Shown one piece after another: positions 31,730 to 41,030 of a stretch of DNA of 64,000 nucleotides. The translations under genes were made by a program, and so were the position numbers. Under the pieces are notes generated by a model that was not told where the DNA came from, searched no databases, and saw only the letters and a program-made list of their open reading frames with translations. Origin of the DNA: Ruminococcus sp. (GTDB taxonomy: Bacteria; Bacillota; Clostridia; Oscillospirales; Ruminococcaceae); assembly GCA_017525915.1 (NCBI GenBank), contig JAFXSC010000022.1, positions 186,001 to 250,000 of the forward strand, given 5' to 3'. Positions within the stretch are counted from its first letter, which is position 1. Each line of letters begins with the position of its first letter.

Positions 31730-31793
31730 TACTTTTATCGACCTGCTTGTTTGTAAACAGGCAGTATAACTAATATTATCGGAGGATAGGAAT

Positions 31794-33632
31794 ATGTGTG
31801 GAATAGTTGGATTTGCAGGAAGCGCTCAGGCAGCTCCCATACTGCTCGACGGGCTCTCCAAGCTTGAATACAGAGGCTACGATTCGGCAGGTATCGCTGT
31901 ACGCGACGGCAGCGGCGAAACTGAGGTCGTAAAGGCAAAGGGCAAACTCAAAGTCCTCAAGGAAATGACAAACAACGGCGATGCCGTAAAGGGAAGCTGC
32001 GGTATCGGTCACACGCGCTGGGCTACCCACGGTGAGCCCTCAACTCTTAACGCTCACCCCCACAGCAGCGATGACGAAAATGTTATCGCCGTTCACAACG
32101 GTATCATCGAGAATTATCAGGAGCTCCGCGAAAAGCTCTCAAAGAGCGGTTATACCTTCAAGTCGCAGACCGATACCGAGGTCGCTGTAAAGCTCATCGA
32201 CTACTATTACAAGAAATACGCTCTCGGTCCGGTTGACTCTATCGCCAGAGCTATGATAAGAATAAGAGGCTCCTACGCTCTAGCAGTTATGTTCAGGGAC
32301 TGCCCCGATGAGATATATACCGCGCGTAAGGACAGCCCTATGATAATCGGTATCTCCAACGGTGAGACCTACGTTGCTTCCGATGTTCCGGCTATTCTCA
32401 AATATACCAGAAACGTTTACTATATCGGCAACATGGAGATAGCAAAGCTTGGCAAGGGCACAGCTACCTTCTACAATATCGACCGCGAGGAGATACAGAA
32501 GGAGCTCACCGAAATAAAGTGGGACGCGGAGGCTGCCGAAAAGGGCGGCTACGAGCACTTCATGCTCAAAGAGATACACGAGCAGCCCAAGGTAGTAAGA
32601 GACACCATCAACTCCGTTGTCAAGGACGGTAAAATCGATTTCAGCAGCATCGGTCTCACCGATGAGGAAATGCAGAAGATTAGCCAGATATATATCGTTG
32701 CCTGCGGTTCTGCCTACCATGTCGGAATGGCAGTTCAGTACGTCATCGAAGACCTCGCTTCTGTTCCGGTAAGAGTTGAGCTTGCTTCTGAATTCAGATA
32801 CAGAAAGATGAAGCTCATCAAGGACAGCCTTGTTATAATCATCAGCCAGTCAGGTGAAACTGCGGACAGCCTTGCAGCTCTCCGTGAAGCAAAGGACAAG
32901 GGCATCAAGACTCTCGGCATCGTCAACGTTGTCGGTTCTTCTATCGCCCGTGAAGCTGACAACGTATTCTATACGCTCGCAGGTCCGGAAATCTCAGTTG
33001 CCACAACAAAGGCTTACAGCACACAGCTCATCGCCGGCTACCTCCTCGCTATGCAGTTTGCAGTTGCAAGGGGCGAAATGACCGAGGAAAAGTGCAGCGA
33101 GATGCTCAGGGAGCTCAACACTATCCCCGACAAGATCGAAAAGATACTCGAGGACAAGGAGCGTCTCCAGTGGTTCGCAAACAAGCTTGTCGGCGCAAAG
33201 GACGCCTTCTTCATAGGACGCGGAATTGACTACGCTATCAGCCTTGAAGGCAGTCTCAAAATGAAGGAGATTAGCTATATCCACTCCGAAGCATATGCTG
33301 CCGGTGAGCTCAAGCACGGTCCTATCAGCCTTATCGAGGACGGTATCATCGTTATCAGCGTGCTCACACAGCAGGAGCTCTACGAAAAGACTATCAGCAA
33401 TATGGTCGAGGTCAAGAGCCGCGGAGCTTCTCTCATGGGTCTCACAACATACGGCAACTACAGCATGGAGGATACCGCTGATTTCACAGTATATATCCCC
33501 CATACCGACCCGCATTTCGCAGGAAGTCTCTCCGTTATCCCCCTCCAGCTGCTCGGTTACTACGTTTCCGTAGCTAAGGGATTTGACGTAGATAAGCCCA
33601 GAAACCTCGCAAAGAGCGTTACAGTTGAATAA
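31794..33632 (+). CDS. glmS: Glutamine-fructose-6-phosphate aminotransferase
   Basis: Makes glucosamine-6-phosphate for peptidoglycan precursors. The N-terminal glutaminase domain begins with catalytic cysteine 2 (CGIVGFAG), with LEYRGYDSAGIAV and HTRWATHGEP. Two SIS domains follow (CGSAYHVGMAVQYVIED, ISQSGETADSLAAL, then FIGRGIDYAISLEGSLKMKEISYIHSEAYAAGELKHGP in outline). The C terminus DKPRNLAKSVTVE is the usual active-site tail. At 612 residues it has normal length. GGAGG precedes the ATG. The leader is only about 60 bases, with no glmS ribozyme. Very secure. Confidence 0.97.
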   Translation: MCGIVGFAGSAQAAPILLDGLSKLEYRGYDSAGIAVRDGSGETEVVKAKGKLKVLKEMTNNGDAVKGSCGIGHTRWATHGEPSTLNAHPHSSDDENVIAVHNGIIENYQELREKLSKSGYTFKSQTDTEVAVKLIDYYYKKYALGPVDSIARAMIRIRGSYALAVMFRDCPDEIYTARKDSPMIIGISNGETYVASDVPAILKYTRNVYYIGNMEIAKLGKGTATFYNIDREEIQKELTEIKWDAEAAEKGGYEHFMLKEIHEQPKVVRDTINSVVKDGKIDFSSIGLTDEEMQKISQIYIVACGSAYHVGMAVQYVIEDLASVPVRVELASEFRYRKMKLIKDSLVIIISQSGETADSLAALREAKDKGIKTLGIVNVVGSSIAREADNVFYTLAGPEISVATTKAYSTQLIAGYLLAMQFAVARGEMTEEKCSEMLRELNTIPDKIEKILEDKERLQWFANKLVGAKDAFFIGRGIDYAISLEGSLKMKEISYIHSEAYAAGELKHGPISLIEDGIIVISVLTQQELYEKTISNMVEVKSRGASLMGLTTYGNYSMEDTADFTVYIPHTDPHFAGSLSVIPLQLLGYYVSVAKGFDVDKPRNLAKSVTVE

Positions 33633-33637
33633 TAAAT

Positions 33638-33668
33638 AAAAGGCGAACGTTATGTTCGCCTTTTATTT
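33638..33668. terminator. Terminator between glmS and the radical SAM gene
   Basis: AAAGGCGAAC and GTTCGCCTTT arms with a 5-base loop, followed by TATTTTA on the plus strand; A-rich upstream, so it can act both ways. Confidence 0.82.
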
Positions 33669-34612
33669 TAAATATATCGTTTCCCCTGCCAGGTATCAAG
33701 TTCGGCAAGTTTCTTGTCGATGCCGCCAAGGACGGCGAGCTTATCGGCAGTCCATGCCGGAGCTATGAGCTTCGACTTGTCACCGTCGCCGGTAATACGC
33801 TCAATAACTGTCTCAGGCGGAAGCAGTTCAAGCTGTTCAGTTATGAGAGCGATGTATTCATCTCTGCTCATCAGCCCGAATTCACCGTGGCTGTAAGCCT
33901 CCGCGATACGAGTTCCCCTGATGATATGGAGCATCTGGAGCTTTATCGCATCGGGGCTGAGCTGTGCAGTCTCCCTCGCGGTCTCAAGCATCATTTCACG
34001 GCTTTCACCGGGCAGACCGTTGATGATATGCAGGCATACCCTTATCCCACGTTCTTTCAGGCTTGCGTACCCTTTGAGGAATTCTCTGTGAGAGCACCGT
34101 ATATTGAGCTTTTCGATAGTTTCATCATGAACGGTCTGCATACCGAGCTCAACTGTAAGCGAAGTGACTTTATTCAGCTCTGAAAGCAGGTCAAGGACTT
34201 CCGGTGGAAGACAGTCCGCACGGGTGCCGACAGATACGCCGACGACCTCCGGAAATCTCAGTGCTTCCTCATAAAGCGCACGGAGTTGCTTCACCGGTGC
34301 ATATGTATTGGTATTCGCCTGAAAATAGGCATTCACTGCAATATCGCTGCCGTGCTTCTCCCTGAGCCTTGCTATCTCAGCCGAAAGCTGTCCGCTGAGG
34401 GACATTTCCGGTCTGGTGAAATAACCGCTTCCGCCGTCGCAGAACGCACAGCCGCCGGTCCCCTTCGTGCCGTCGATATTCGGGCAGGTAAAGCCGCATT
34501 CGAGAACAGCCTTGTAGACCTTTCTCCCGAACTTGGCAAGATTGTGATAATTCAGCGTGTGGTAGCGCTTGTTGTCATTTGTATATGCAAAGGGACTTCT
34601 CCTGTTATCCAT
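33668..34612 (-). CDS. Radical SAM protein of the YtqA/TIGR01212 family
   Basis: A 314-residue radical S-adenosylmethionine enzyme of unknown reaction. The iron-sulfur cysteines are in VLECGFTCPNIDGTKGTGGCAFCDGG, characteristic of the TIGR01212/YtqA group. The barrel continues with NAYFQANTNTYAP, GVSVGTRADCLPPEVLDLL, and LHIINGLPGESREMM. Start at ATG 34612, after GAGG, rather than the GTG at 34618. Single gene with a terminator on each side. Members are common in Firmicutes and distantly related to MiaB and biotin synthase types, but no substrate is established. Confidence 0.87.
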   Translation of the reverse strand: MDNRRSPFAYTNDNKRYHTLNYHNLAKFGRKVYKAVLECGFTCPNIDGTKGTGGCAFCDGGSGYFTRPEMSLSGQLSAEIARLREKHGSDIAVNAYFQANTNTYAPVKQLRALYEEALRFPEVVGVSVGTRADCLPPEVLDLLSELNKVTSLTVELGMQTVHDETIEKLNIRCSHREFLKGYASLKERGIRVCLHIINGLPGESREMMLETARETAQLSPDAIKLQMLHIIRGTRIAEAYSHGEFGLMSRDEYIALITEQLELLPPETVIERITGDGDKSKLIAPAWTADKLAVLGGIDKKLAELDTWQGKRYI

Positions 34613-34628
34613 ACTCACCTCATAATAA

Positions 34629-34653
34629 AGAAGCGCTGGTTCACAGCGCTTCG
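34629..34653 (-). terminator. Terminator of the SPFH/zinc-ribbon operon
   Basis: AAGCGCTG and CAGCGCTT arms lie just past the stop codon at 34663, with CTTTATTAT following in the leftward direction. Confidence 0.6.
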
Positions 34654-34662
34654 TATCAGTAT

Positions 34663-35091
34663 TCAGGACGACCTCTTGGTCTTGCTGACCTTCTTGTAGA
34701 GGTAATTATCGCTGCTGTTTTCAAGAACAAAGCTGCCCTCTTTCTTGTAATCCGAAGCAGCATCCTTCTTGTGTACGGTCTTTAGCTTGGAGTACATACT
34801 TCCGACTGCAATGCCGGCAATTATAAGAGAAATAATGAGCGCAATAATGAAGGACTTCACTGGATTGAACTTCTTCTTCTCCTTGGTCTCGCTGCTCTTG
34901 GAAGGAGCGCTGTCATAGTCATCATAGTCGTCGAAGTCGTACTCGTCAAGGTATTCTTCGTAATCGTAATCATCAGCATAAGCAGTGAACTGCGGCTGTG
35001 AGGACGTTCCGGGAAGAACCGTCACTGCGGCTGCCGGAAGCATTATAGCGACAGACATGAGCGCTGCCGCAAATATTTTTCTGATGTTCAT
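34663..35091 (-). CDS. Exported acidic single-pass membrane protein
   Basis: Unrecognised 142-residue protein. The signal peptide (1-37, ending in QFTAYA or nearby) is followed by a striking acidic tyrosine-rich stretch (DDYDYEEYLDEYDFDDYDDYD, about 40-60). Then come a lysine-rich linker, a membrane segment (FIIALIISLIIAGIAVGSMY, 80-100) and a basic tail. The topology puts the acidic stretch outside the cell. It follows the zinc-ribbon gene by 12 bases and ends at a terminator, so it is the last gene of the SPFH operon. Membrane TPM-type proteins of related operons often have this layout, but no TPM domain is present. Function unknown. Confidence 0.65.
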   Translation of the reverse strand: MNIRKIFAAALMSVAIMLPAAAVTVLPGTSSQPQFTAYADDYDYEEYLDEYDFDDYDDYDSAPSKSSETKEKKKFNPVKSFIIALIISLIIAGIAVGSMYSKLKTVHKKDAASDYKKEGSFVLENSSDNYLYKKVSKTKRSS

Positions 35092-35103
35092 TTCACAGCC
35101 TCC

Positions 35104-36186
35104 TTAACGCATGAGAAGATACTCGATACCAAAAATGACAGCAGTTCCTATGGCGGTTATCGCCGAGAACCAGCGAAAAGCCGCGCCCTTGTCAACGGGA
35201 AGATTTCCGACAAATCTGCCGGTCTGACCGTTCATCGCAAACGTGTACTTGTTGCCGTTCCACGATGTATTCAGTATCCATACCGGATAGAGAGCATACT
35301 TCGCCTTGCTGTTGTTGAGCCTGATGTCCGTGCTCTCGGTCGTTACCGAATTATAGCCGGTAACGGTCTCTTTGAAAGCATCGACCGTGCTCTTTTTGAT
35401 GCGCTCATTAGCCCTGTCGATGCTTTCCTCGGCGGTAACATCGTACCTGTCGGCAAGATATCCCGAAAGATAGGCTGTCTGGAAGTCAACGGCATCCTTG
35501 AAATCAAACGGCTCGATGGACTCCATGAGATCGTCCTCCATTTTTGTGGAGCCGTCTACCGGAACATTGTCGAAAGCTATTTTCCCGGCTCTGACAGCTG
35601 AATAGTAGCTCTTCTCAACATAGCTGTACTCATTGTCGCTCCAGCGGCGTTCCTTCTCAGCCTTGAAGACGATGTTAGCATCTGCACCGGCATCAAAAAG
35701 CCATACCGGTACGTAAACTCCCTTTATCTCGTCAATGTGATTGTCGGAGCGGAAAATCTTCGGGAGCAGTCTCTTTCCTTCAAGATGCTTGTTGAGCGCG
35801 GCGGTTGCAGCCTTTTTGTCGAGTTTGAACGGAATGACATAATCCGGCTTGAGGTCACCGGAAAAGCTGCCGGTCATAACGATAGGACTGTCGCAGTAGG
35901 GGCATTTTGAAGCCGCCGTCGTACCGTCGGTAACGATCTCTGCACCGCAGGATTCGCAGTGGTATACCTTCATGCCTTCGGTCTCGCCCGAGCCCCATTC
36001 TCCGCCGGCAGATGTCTCCCACTGCATAGAGTTTTCATCGGAGCTCTGGACCGCGTGGTTGAATTCCTGAACGGCAGCAACGTCAAATTCGGAGTAGCAG
36101 AACGGGCACTTCATGTTCTGGGTGCCGCTGTTGAATTCAAGCTTTCCGCCGCAGGCAGGACATTTGTATTCCAATAATTCGGACAT
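35104..36186 (-). CDS. Zinc-ribbon protein with C-terminal membrane anchor
   Basis: A 360-residue protein with two N-terminal zinc ribbons (YKCPACGGKLEFNSGTQNMKCPFC and YHCESCGAEIVTDGTTAASKCPYC, named here by their CxxC pairs). A large alpha/beta region (about 105-315) contains YVPVWLFDAGAD and YALYPVWILNTSWNG, and one C-terminal membrane segment is near 335-357. The repeated VPVW/YPVWIL pieces are typical of a family found next to SPFH proteins and sometimes mislabelled as helicase-like. AGAGGTG before ATG 36186 sets the start, 75 bases inside the open frame. Together with the SPFH gene it may form a membrane microdomain complex. Confidence 0.72.
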   Translation of the reverse strand: MSELLEYKCPACGGKLEFNSGTQNMKCPFCYSEFDVAAVQEFNHAVQSSDENSMQWETSAGGEWGSGETEGMKVYHCESCGAEIVTDGTTAASKCPYCDSPIVMTGSFSGDLKPDYVIPFKLDKKAATAALNKHLEGKRLLPKIFRSDNHIDEIKGVYVPVWLFDAGADANIVFKAEKERRWSDNEYSYVEKSYYSAVRAGKIAFDNVPVDGSTKMEDDLMESIEPFDFKDAVDFQTAYLSGYLADRYDVTAEESIDRANERIKKSTVDAFKETVTGYNSVTTESTDIRLNNSKAKYALYPVWILNTSWNGNKYTFAMNGQTGRFVGNLPVDKGAAFRWFSAITAIGTAVIFGIEYLLMR

Positions 36187-36273
36187 AACTACACCTCTCA
36201 ATATCCGCAGGCGGCTGACCTGCGGCAGTAAACAGCAGAACGGTGCAGCAGTGCGCCGCACCGTTCAGTATAC

Positions 36274-37647
36274 TTACTTTATAATATCGTTATCGTTGAA
36301 GGGGTCACCGCACTCCTCGCAGAACTTAGGAGGATTGAACGGATCGGCAGGCTCCCAGCCGCACTTGTCGCAGCGGTACTGAGGAGCACCGGCAGGCTTG
36401 GGCTTGCCGCACTCGGAGCAGAACTTGCCCTTGTTTACAGTGCCGCAGTCTGAGCAGGTCCAGCCATCAGCAGTTATCGGTGCAGGCTTAGGATTTCCGC
36501 ACTCTGAGCAGAACTTCTTGGAGTTGACAGTTCCGCAGGAGCAGGTCCATGTATCACCGGCAGGTGCCTGAGGCTGAGCCGGTGCGGGTGCAGGTGCGGG
36601 CTGAGCCTGAGGAGCAGTAGAAGCACCTACTGCGCCCTGCTGATTACCCATAGCGAAGAGGTTCTGGGCATTGAAGCCGCCTGCCTGCTGAGCCATGTTC
36701 ATGCCGAACAAGCCCATAGCAGCGCCGTTCGGATTGTTAGCGGCATTCTGTATTGCAGCGGCCTGAGCCTCAATAAGAGTAGCAGCAGCATTGGTGGGAT
36801 TTGTGTTCCATGCTCTGTCCTCATACTCCTGAATCCTCTTGGTATCAGCCTCGGAAATAGTTGCGGAATTGATAGCTACCTTCTCGATAACGATACCGCG
36901 TCTTTCCTTCCACTCATTTACGAGCTCCTTGCTGATAGCTTCCTTTACCTCGCGCTGTCTGCCGGGAAGCTCATCGTATCTTATACCGGAAGCGGAGATA
37001 TTGCCGAATGCAGGCTGGAGAACGTCAATGAACTCACTTCTGAGCTGTGAATCGATATCGGAACGTGTATAAGAACCGGAAACGTTGCCGCATACATTAG
37101 CGTAGAAAAGTACCGGGTCTGCGATCTTGTATGAATATGTACCGTTGCAGCGGACACCTACGGTAAAGCTTCTTCCGAGGTCGGCATAAGCCATTCTGAA
37201 CGGAACAGGGTTCTGTGTACCGAACTTGTTGTCCATGATCTCCTTCATGTTGAAGTAGTAGATCCTCTGGTCCTTTGCAGCGTCACCGCCGTGCTTGATA
37301 CGGTCCCACATTTCCTTGAACGTGTTCTTCAGACCGGCACCGAATGTGCTTGAGAATATCGAAGGTGCAGTTCCGGTACGGTACTCATAGATACCCGGCT
37401 GAGTTGCGATCTCGATAACGCAGCCCTGATCTACCATTATCATAGCCTGACCTTCGTGTACAACGATGGTGCTTCCATCGGTAATAACGTTTTCATTGCT
37501 TCCCTTGTTGGAGGAATGCTTGCCGAGCTGTCTCTTTCCTCTTACGCAGAGAACGTCAGCAGGGATAGACTCGCAAACGTAGAATTCCTGCCATGAATCC
37601 TTTAATGTACCCATAGCTCCGACAAGAGCTGCCTGAATTATACCCAT
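36274..37647 (-). CDS. SPFH-domain protein (YdjI-like) with zinc-ribbon tail
   Basis: A 457-residue protein of the SPFH/band-7 superfamily, YdjI/virion-core-like branch. Residues about 1-300 hold the SPFH fold (FYVCESIPADVLCVRGKRQ, ITDGSTIVVHEGQAMIMVDQGC, SFTVGVRCNGTYSYKIADP, ELVNEWKERRGIVIEKVAINSATIS in outline). A Gln/Pro/Ala-rich linker (about 305-370) leads to three zinc ribbons: CSCGTVNSKKFCSECG, CSDCGTVNKGKFCSECG and CDKCGWEPADPFNPPKFCEECG. GGAG precedes ATG 37647; the frame is open further up. Bacterial SPFH proteins form membrane-associated rings. Likely partner of the adjacent zinc-ribbon membrane protein. Confidence 0.83.
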   Translation of the reverse strand: MGIIQAALVGAMGTLKDSWQEFYVCESIPADVLCVRGKRQLGKHSSNKGSNENVITDGSTIVVHEGQAMIMVDQGCVIEIATQPGIYEYRTGTAPSIFSSTFGAGLKNTFKEMWDRIKHGGDAAKDQRIYYFNMKEIMDNKFGTQNPVPFRMAYADLGRSFTVGVRCNGTYSYKIADPVLFYANVCGNVSGSYTRSDIDSQLRSEFIDVLQPAFGNISASGIRYDELPGRQREVKEAISKELVNEWKERRGIVIEKVAINSATISEADTKRIQEYEDRAWNTNPTNAAATLIEAQAAAIQNAANNPNGAAMGLFGMNMAQQAGGFNAQNLFAMGNQQGAVGASTAPQAQPAPAPAPAQPQAPAGDTWTCSCGTVNSKKFCSECGNPKPAPITADGWTCSDCGTVNKGKFCSECGKPKPAGAPQYRCDKCGWEPADPFNPPKFCEECGDPFNDNDIIK

Positions 37648-37755
37648 AATTTTACTCCTTCCGGGACAGTTCCCTATAAAATGTAATGTACGGAAATAAT
37701 CCGAAATATCAACATATCTCTGCACAGATAGCGTTATCCGTGCGGCGACACACTA

Positions 37756-37784
37756 ATTATAACATATTTCATCAGAAATTGCAC
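37756..37784 (-). promoter_or_regulatory. Promoter of the SPFH operon
   Basis: Read leftward: GTGCAA (37779-37784), a 17-base spacer, TATAAT (37756-37761). Confidence 0.6.
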
Positions 37785-37839
37785 TACCCTTTTGTGTAAT
37801 TTTTGCCCGAAATAATAAATTTTTATTTTTTAACAATAA

Positions 37840-38181
37840 TTATTCCCATTCAGACCATACCTCGGGGCAGAATCCGACTGTCGCCTTTTTGCCGTTCCGT
37901 ACTATCGGGGTACGGATAATGTGCTGATTTTCAAAGAGTTTTTCCTCACGGTCGCTGTCGGATAGGTACTTCATCAGCGTGAGGGTATCCTTGTCCTTCG
38001 AGCCCTCGTTTATCATATTGCCAATGCCGCCGACGGACTGCCGGACGGAATTGAACTCCCCGGCGCTCATGCCCTTCTCCTTCATGTCTATCATCTGATA
38101 CCTGATGCCGCGCTCCTTGAACCAGCGCTCTGCTTTTTTGGTATCGAAGCACTTCTTAGTGCCGAATATCTGTATATTCAT
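37840..38181 (-). CDS. ArsC/Spx-like thioredoxin-fold protein
   Basis: A 113-residue member of the arsenate-reductase (ArsC/YffB/Spx) family with the N-terminal FGTKKCFDTKKAERWFKERG motif. There is one cysteine in the active-site turn and no CxxC, so it is unlike redox-switch Spx. The segment RTPIVRNGKKATVGFCPEVW matches the conserved TPIVR loop with cis-proline. Two tandem ATGs exist; the second (38181) lies 5 bases from GGAGAG and is preferred. It follows the GH3 gene directly (its first ATG overlaps the stop). Members can act as reductases or be inactive; arsenate resistance is not implied without ars genes. Confidence 0.8.
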   Translation of the reverse strand: MNIQIFGTKKCFDTKKAERWFKERGIRYQMIDMKEKGMSAGEFNSVRQSVGGIGNMINEGSKDKDTLTLMKYLSDSDREEKLFENQHIIRTPIVRNGKKATVGFCPEVWSEWE

Positions 38182-38183
38182 CA

Positions 38184-40958
38184 TTACTCTCCGTTTACGA
38201 ACGCAAGGTCCATGCTTTCAGCAGTTCTCGTGCGTCTGAAATGTATTCTTATGAGGTCAAGGCCGTTCTGTGCGAAGTACATCCTCACAGCCGTGAAGCG
38301 TGAGAATACCGGTACTTCCCTTGTGTACGACACAGGCTTGCCGTCAGTGCCACTCCATGTGAAGGTCGCGGAAGGTGTTCCCATGCAGAAAAGTGTCATC
38401 GGTATCTGCGCGAGTTCACTCTGAGTTGACGAAGCTGTGAGCGTAACGTCGAACCAACCGGGCTTGTCGACCTTCAGCGCAAAGCTGTGACTGTTTCCTT
38501 TTACGCTTCTGATTCCGGACAGGTCGATCTCAAGCTCATCATCAAGGTCGTAGAATACGACGTCTCCGCCGTTTATATCAGCTTCGCCGGGACGATTTAT
38601 GACCTCGACCTCATCAGCACAGCCTGCAAGCCGCTTCATAGCGTTCGTGTTCAGCAGGAAGCCGCAGATATCCGCAGCATTCCGCTGCAATTCGGCAACA
38701 GTGAGGCTTCCGTCCGCAAGAGCTGCTTCAATTCCTGCGTCTTTCACAGAGCAGTCAGCACATACCATGTACACATCGTTCCGTGCGGCAGCCATAGGCG
38801 CGAAAAGACTTCTTGCAGGCTTTCCGCCGCGGGCGCTGACATTTGCCCACCAGTCAGTCATTGTAAATCCGCTGAATCCCCACTCATCGCGAAGTATCAC
38901 GCTGTTGAGGTCAAAGCTGCCTGCTGTCCAAAGACCGTTCACAGCGCCGTAGGTAGTCATTATCGAGGACGCTCCGCCCTCCTTCACGGCGATCTCGAAA
39001 CCTTTGAGATATATCTCGCGCAGGGCTCTTTCAGATACGACGGAATCAAGGAAATGGCGGTTCGTTTCCTGATTGTTGCCGCAGAAATGCTTTAATGTGC
39101 CGGTAACACCTTCCGCGTGAAGTCCTTTCAGCTCGGCAGCAGCCATACAGCCGGTAAGGTACGGGTCCTCGGAAAAATACTCGAAATTCCGCCCGTTGAG
39201 TGGGTGGCGGTGGATATTCATTCCCGGACCGAGAAGGCAGTCCACACGGTTCGCACACATTTCAAGTCCCATATATCTGAAAAGTTGAGTGATAAGCTCC
39301 TTGTTGAAGGTCGAAGCTATCATGGTACCGTTCGGCAGACTGAAAGCCTTTGTGCCGCAGTCGAGACGCATTCCCGAAGGACCGTCTGAACAGCAGGCGG
39401 CAGGTACGCCGTAAGCTGAGAGACTGTCGGTAACGCCACCGAACGCCGAAGCCGTTCCGGCAGTTACCCTCGGACTGCCCATGCCCTCACCGCGGATTAT
39501 ACCTGCAAGTTCGTCCGTCGAGAGCTGTGCAATGAAATCATCAAGTGTATTCTTCTGCAAATAAACATCAGCGAGCTTTATACCTCTGTCGCCCGTGAAA
39601 GGGAGCTCTTGTGGGATATTGGCTTCACTGCGTGCTTTTTCGTCAACCGTACTGAGTGGTGCAGACTCCATAGCCGGGACAAATCCGCAGTCAGCAGGGG
39701 CAGGTCTTACCCTGTCAAAGGCCGTCACAGGAGCCATAGCCTGAACGCATTTTTCAGACACTATTGTTTCGGGGATACTGTAAGTGAAGAATTCCACCGC
39801 AGAACGGACGTCCGTGCCGGCATAGAAGCGGTAGTCCCCTGCTTCGAGCACCCAGCAATGCGGATGCCCCGAACTGCCGGAATCGTCATATGAAGCAATA
39901 TCGCGGAGACGGACATTTATTTCAAGCTCCTGCTTTTCGCCGGGGCGTAGCTCACGGGTCTTTTCAAAGCCGCAAAGCTCCTTCAAAGGCTGACCGAGAG
40001 TTCCCTGCGGCTTTCCTACATAGAGCTGAACGACTTCCTTCCCGGAAAAGCTTCCGGTATTCTCAACAGTGAACCGGAACGTCAGCACATCGCCCTCAGC
40101 ACTGCCGGAAGCCCTGACGCTGAACGTTGTATAGGACAGTCCGAAGCCGAAAGGATATCTCACTTTCTCAGGAGCAAATGTCTCGAACCAGCGATAGCCG
40201 ACATAGATATCCTCGGCATAGAAATTCCTCGTTCTGTCGCCGAAATTACGGTCAGAAGGGTGGTCGCTCACGCTATACGCAACGGTGTCCGGGAGCTTAC
40301 CTGAAGGCGATACTTTTCCGGTGAGCACGGCAGCAGCACCTGTTCCGCCGACCATGCCGCCCTGCCAGATATACAGCACGCTGTCCGGCGAATACTCATC
40401 AATGAATGACATATCAATTATGCCGCCGACGTTGAGCAGAACTATCATCTTTGCAAAATTACGCCGCACGACCGCAAGCATATTATTTTCTTCCGCGGAC
40501 AGAAGATATGAGCCCTCTGCAATGCGGGAATCCTGTTCCTCACCAGCAGTCCTGCCGATGACAACTATCGCAGTATCGCCGTATTCAGCTGCTTTTGCAG
40601 CGGTGACGTCATCGAGCGGCATCTCCTTCTGTGACCAGGGTTCAGCGCCCCAGCCCTCGCCGTGGTCAAACGGATTTTCTGCGTCCCAGCGGCGGTATAT
40701 GTCCAGGAGCTCGGTGTTGAGCTTTACGCCGGCTTCTTCAAGTCCCTCGATTATGCCTGTCACTTTGTCTACGTTCACCATTCCGCCCGAACCGGTGCCG
40801 GATTTGTAGTAGTGGAGCTGTATGCGTCCGAACACGGAAATGGTCTCGCCTTCCCTGAGCGGAAGGGCGCTGTTGTCATTTTTCAGCATGACGATACCCT
40901 CTGCGGCAGTAACAGCTGCAGCGGCAGCGTAGCTGTTCCAGTCAAGTATTCTTTTCAT
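38184..40958 (-). CDS. GH3 beta-glucosidase with reversed domain order
   Basis: A 924-residue family 3 glycosidase without signal peptide, so probably cytoplasmic, hydrolysing imported cello- or other oligosaccharides. The domains run in reverse of the classic order. The alpha/beta sandwich comes first (GIVMLKNDNSALPL, GGMVGGTGAAAVLTG), then a fibronectin-III-like domain (FTVENTGSFSGKEVVQLYVG). The TIM barrel follows (LGPGMNIHRHPLNGRNFEYFSEDPYL, KHFCGNNQE), with nucleophile D702 in GFTMTDWW. A C-terminal beta-rich domain of about 150 residues remains. This inverted layout is known from several rumen GH3 enzymes. The start at ATG 40958 follows GAGGTGG. Confidence 0.9.
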   Translation of the reverse strand: MKRILDWNSYAAAAAVTAAEGIVMLKNDNSALPLREGETISVFGRIQLHYYKSGTGSGGMVNVDKVTGIIEGLEEAGVKLNTELLDIYRRWDAENPFDHGEGWGAEPWSQKEMPLDDVTAAKAAEYGDTAIVVIGRTAGEEQDSRIAEGSYLLSAEENNMLAVVRRNFAKMIVLLNVGGIIDMSFIDEYSPDSVLYIWQGGMVGGTGAAAVLTGKVSPSGKLPDTVAYSVSDHPSDRNFGDRTRNFYAEDIYVGYRWFETFAPEKVRYPFGFGLSYTTFSVRASGSAEGDVLTFRFTVENTGSFSGKEVVQLYVGKPQGTLGQPLKELCGFEKTRELRPGEKQELEINVRLRDIASYDDSGSSGHPHCWVLEAGDYRFYAGTDVRSAVEFFTYSIPETIVSEKCVQAMAPVTAFDRVRPAPADCGFVPAMESAPLSTVDEKARSEANIPQELPFTGDRGIKLADVYLQKNTLDDFIAQLSTDELAGIIRGEGMGSPRVTAGTASAFGGVTDSLSAYGVPAACCSDGPSGMRLDCGTKAFSLPNGTMIASTFNKELITQLFRYMGLEMCANRVDCLLGPGMNIHRHPLNGRNFEYFSEDPYLTGCMAAAELKGLHAEGVTGTLKHFCGNNQETNRHFLDSVVSERALREIYLKGFEIAVKEGGASSIMTTYGAVNGLWTAGSFDLNSVILRDEWGFSGFTMTDWWANVSARGGKPARSLFAPMAAARNDVYMVCADCSVKDAGIEAALADGSLTVAELQRNAADICGFLLNTNAMKRLAGCADEVEVINRPGEADINGGDVVFYDLDDELEIDLSGIRSVKGNSHSFALKVDKPGWFDVTLTASSTQSELAQIPMTLFCMGTPSATFTWSGTDGKPVSYTREVPVFSRFTAVRMYFAQNGLDLIRIHFRRTRTAESMDLAFVNGE

Positions 40959-40989
40959 GATCCACCTCACAAACAAGTATTATACTATG

Positions 40990-41018
40990 ATTATAACAAA
41001 TTTTATCGTAAAATGCAA
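40990..41018 (-). promoter_or_regulatory. Sigma-A promoter of the GH3 gene
   Basis: Read leftward: TTGCAT (41013-41018), a 17-base spacer, TATAAT (40990-40995). Confidence 0.75.
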
Positions 41019-41030
41019 GAGGTTTAGTCA

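Noticed and set aside
31730-31793. glmS ribozyme in the glmS leader
   Set aside because: The leader is about 60 bases and lacks the conserved ribozyme core; only a short near-palindrome is present.
36187-36261. 25-residue extension of the zinc-ribbon protein
   Set aside because: AGAGGTG is placed correctly for ATG 36186, and the extension has no conserved features.
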